DNA of 64,000 nucleotides from Lingula anatina (lineage: Eukaryota; Brachiopoda; Lingulata; Lingulida; Lingulidae), in NCBI RefSeq assembly GCF_001039355.2, contig NW_019774414.1, positions 506,303-570,302 on the forward strand, in the 5' to 3' direction. Numbering within the stretch: the stretch's first letter is position 1; each line of letters starts with the position of its first letter. This document shows, piece by piece, positions 1-64,000 of the stretch. The position numbers and the translations under genes were made by a program. Below the pieces are notes generated by a model that ran no database searches, was not told the origin of the DNA, and worked only from the letters and a program-made list of their open reading frames with translations.

Positions 1-900
1 TGAATGTAAAAATGGATTCATTAACCATTGGTAAGTATGGGAAAATTGTTGTTTACTCCAGGAAAATTCATTTTTTGGCTGAAACGAAGAGTTATTATCC
101 CTTTAAGTATTTGAAGATGCAGATGGCTCCCCCAACTTTTAAATTCTGTGTAATTATCATTTTTTTTTTAAATTTCAATTCCTATTGAGTAATGTGTAGT
201 AATCAATGTCGTGGATGTCAGAGGATGATCAAGCTAAAAAGCACCAGAATATCATGACTGCCAACAAGAAGCTTTAATTACTGAAAACGGGCAACGTCTG
301 CTGCAGAGCAGCCATTTTGAAAAATTTGGATCTGCTGCAGGTGCTTCTCTGTGTAAGTTGACCGCATGTTCCTGGTCGACCAGCAAATGCTGTCTGAAGC
401 TGCTCTACCACAAGTGTGTTCGCTCGTCTTGTTTTATAGATGTAAATTGGCTTACAGAATGAGATATTTTGTCTTGTTGTAATACACTTCATGGTCACAA
501 TTTGTCAGATTAATATGTATACATGTGAAATTTTTATTGTTATGGAAAAGCGCATATTATACAGACTAACTTTGAACTTTTGTCTAATGTATTTGTTCTT
601 CAAGGTAACGTGGGACAGTTTCTTCAGTATAAGTTGTAATTGTAATGAGGTTTGGTGGATTTCTAAAATATTTTTAACTCAGGAAGAGGGAATGTTTTCA
701 CCTTTATATTGTACTTCTTTTAAAAAAAGAAAATAATCCCATTCTGATGTCAGTGTATGAAGGGGAAGTTACTTGGTATTTGTTACTATTATCTTGGTTG
801 AGTTTATTCATTGTAGAGTTGTATAGTTTTATGATGCATATTGTTTACTTTCTTTAGCTCTGTGCAATAAAATTGTGCTGCTATTTTACTTCCTATTTTT
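1..900 (+). other. Probable 3' UTR end of a convergent upstream gene
   Basis: No convincing coding exon is present. The stretch is AT-rich, with a canonical AATAAA at 866-871 on the plus strand followed by a T-rich segment, as expected at the end of a plus-strand transcript that starts left of the window. The minus-strand furry gene ends at 2,693, so the two genes would converge. The short open frames here have no recognisable protein features. The gene itself cannot be identified from its UTR. Confidence 0.4.
866..871 (+). terminator. Poly(A) signal AATAAA
   Basis: AATAAA followed within 30 bases by a T-rich stretch. It fits cleavage and polyadenylation of a plus-strand transcript entering from the left. 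Assigned by motif only. Confidence 0.4.
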
Positions 901-2692
901 TCTTTTTATAAAGACTGCAAACTATGTCAAATCAAAGCAACAAACTACCCAAAATGTTCAGAAACACTTATTTTGAGGTATGGTAAATTTTTTAGCCAAA
1001 TATTGATGGATAATGCACCCACCATTTTTTTCATAAACACTGAAGATTTGAAGAACAATTTTGTTTCTGAACTTGTTTGGTCGAGAGTATATAATTCAGG
1101 AGTTGAATACTCTGTGTATTATATGAAACACCAATAACTGAGTTTCTAGGTAACCTGTGAATAGATTTTCATGGCTATTAATGACTGATGGAGACAAATT
1201 GTTTCATAAAAAAATCTTCATATTTCCAGTGATATACAATAATACATCTATATACACTGAACAATTGGCACATTCCAATATTAATCATCTCAATATATAT
1301 ATTACATTAATATCTTTCTCTCTTTAACTTTAACAACCTCGTCAAAATCTTTCTACAATATTCACTTATCTAACACTTTTGCTTTCCTCATTCTACACGA
1401 TACAGAATCCATTTGTCAACATCAAGATTCCGTGTAACAAGCATCAACACTAAATAATTACTATTATGCTTGTCAACACATTGAACCATCTCTCATCTGT
1501 TAACAAGTAGAATGTCATGCAGCATGTAAACACAGTAGAATATGCATTTTATCGAAAAACGCTGTCCTCTATTGTCTGTAAAATATTTCTAGAAATCAGC
1601 ACATTCTGAAATGTTTCTGTGAAATCAGCTTTTCAAATTCTTTTCTATAAATTATCAGTTTCTAATATCAGGCACCACTCCCCCAAAAAGTGCCAGCTGA
1701 AATATAGAACCATTCAAAGTTACAGATGAGCTTCAAAGCTTCAGCATTTTTAAAGGGTGCAAATCGGTCTTAAAGCACAGCAGTTAAACAGAATAAATTA
1801 AACCAACTAAAATAAATCAATAAATAATATGATTAAATTATAAATCCTTTCGGACACACATTCTTAAATAAGAGAGCTCTATCAAGACTTATTTAACTAA
1901 ATGAAAAATTATGGATAAACTCATTTTTGTACTATTTTACAGAACAAATATTAACATGGACTTTTACTCCGAGCAAACTAAACCTTATTGTTTTTTTTTT
2001 CAACAGTAATGTTGTTTGAAGAGCATCACAGTGCCTCCACCCTAGAATCCCTTCTTCCATCTACACATGAGGGGGGAGGGGTGTCCTTCACTATTTTATA
2101 CCTTACTGTTATAAATCAATATCAAATGGGCAAATTCAATAGAAATTGCACTTTAAAAAACGTCTCCTGCTGGACACTCACCAACAAATAAGGTCTAGAC
2201 TTAATTTCCAGATAGAGGGTCAGAACAGTGCCAACTATTTCTGTTCTGTTTCCGTTTTGCTCTTAGTAGCAAGCATTACACATTTCCTTGGCCATTATGC
2301 TTACAATTACTTTCCTGCTGTCTCAACAGATGGATGACAGGCATGACAAATAGACACGAGACAATGTGAGACATAACCCCACACCACAGAGTTCTAGACT
2401 ACTGTAGTCTCTACTGTCCTCTCCCCTCTAGATGTGACAATTAGACATGTCACATTGTTCCAGATAGCCAGCTCTCAACAACGGACTCTTATATCATATA
2501 TCTATAGAATACATGACACCTACAGCCTGAACCCTGAGCACTCTTTGTACATCTCCAGAGAATAGAGTGTTTACAAGGGGAAGTCTACTGGTAGATAACA
2601 CCTAGACATCAGCTGTAGCAATAACACATCCAGACATTGTCAAATATTTTCCAATTCACTTCCCACTTGGATCCATGGTTGCCCTTTCACCC
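901..2692 (-). other. furry 3' UTR and downstream flank
   Basis: Non-coding sequence immediately downstream, on the minus strand, of the furry stop codon at 2,693-2,695. It must contain the furry 3' UTR. I found no canonical AATAAA or ATTAAA on the minus strand here, so the cleavage site is unknown. No repeats or genes were recognised. Confidence 0.5.
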
Positions 2693-52334
<49,642 letters not shown>

Positions 52335-52357
<23 letters not shown>

Positions 52358-52884
52358 TTACCATTGGTCAATTCCGTGGGCCGACAAATGGGGAGCAATC
52401 ATGGGAAATAATATTTCTTTTTTTCCTTTATTGATCCGACGACACGTTTATTTGTATCATATTTACACCAAACACATTTGCTATTACTTAAATTTTATTT
52501 GCAGCATCACAAGCCATCGTTGTATTTAGCATCTGTTAGTAAGCAAATCCAAGCTAATAAATTCTCCCTGTCCTCATTTCCATAAGTAGGTCACAACCAG
52601 AAACCGTGCACTCACATTTGTGACAGAAATAGGGGGAGGGTCTCCCTAAATAAATACAACAGTAGCCTAGATAGCAGAGTAAGTATGAAATACCGTTATG
52701 TTCACTAAAATCAGTCATTTTGCAATTTAGATGAAAAAAATGCGCAAGTTGAAATGATTAAATTAGCTGTGGGCTATGTAACAAAGGGTAACCGGCTCAC
52801 TTCCTTGTTTGCTGACACACTTTGACTTAAAAATTTTTTTAATGTTTTTCTTCCTTTTTTCTCCAAAGCATCCTGCATTTCACG
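52335..52884. promoter_or_regulatory. Candidate bidirectional promoter, furry / coronin-7
   Basis: The two genes are divergent, with about 0.5 kb between furry exon 1 and the coronin-7 start. ACCGGAAGTG (ETS-type) lies at 52335-52344 and ATTGG (inverted CCAAT) at 52363-52367. No convincing TATA box was seen. This arrangement is typical of head-to-head housekeeping promoters; activity in both directions is inferred. Confidence 0.5.
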
Positions 52885-63857
<10,973 letters not shown>

Positions 63858-64000
63858 TGACATCCATTTTAAGCAGTGCATAATGGTTGTTTGTTGTATT
63901 ATTTATTGCCTTGTGTTCCATACAAGTAACAATAAAGTTTGTTATCATATTTAATCCAAGCAAGGAGGATATTTCTATTGTATTCTTGTATTGGTTGAAG

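Noticed and set aside
1-900. Coding exon of the neighbouring gene at the window start
   Set aside because: No open frame with splice signals or recognisable residues; it fits a 3' UTR better.

Overview
This is a window of animal nuclear DNA: AT-rich, with short GT..AG-bounded exons, introns of a few hundred bases to several kilobases, many microsatellites, a Penelope-like retroelement and a mariner remnant. The style suggests a lophotrochozoan invertebrate, most likely a mollusc, but I cannot prove the taxon from the sequence. Nothing bacterial or viral was seen.

Two large genes lie head to head. On the minus strand, from about 52.3 kb down to 2,693, is an ortholog of furry (FRY; MOR2/PAG1 family), the giant scaffold that activates NDR/Tricornered kinases and binds microtubules. 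I resolve about 60 exons, including very short ones. With single copies of the duplicated exons, the model stays in frame and gives about 2,820 codons; human FRY is about 3,000 residues. On the plus strand, from 52,885 to the window end, is coronin-7 (CORO7/POD-1), an actin and trafficking protein with two coronin propellers. 23 exons (885 codons) are visible and only the last 40 or so codons lie outside. The roughly 0.5 kb between the two 5' ends is a candidate bidirectional promoter. The first 0.9 kb looks like the 3' UTR of a third, convergent gene.

The main surprise is structural. Furry exons 28-44 appear twice, bounded by single N bases at 17,333, 25,678 and 29,688. Reading the ends shows that 17,334-25,678 is best explained as the second haplotype of the same locus, inserted between two contigs that belong together. 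It does not look like a true exon duplication. A minisatellite made from a piece of exon 35 lies at the break and probably caused it. A conserved stretch of furry (roughly 150 residues) is missing at the N at 29,688.

A Penelope-like element (31,981-34,361; RT plus GIY-YIG endonuclease) sits in a furry intron with a perfect 153-bp inverted repeat, a 12-bp target duplication and a head-to-tail partial copy. A 536-bp mariner deletion derivative with perfect 29-bp termini lies in a coronin-7 intron. I found no tRNA, rRNA or CRISPR array.
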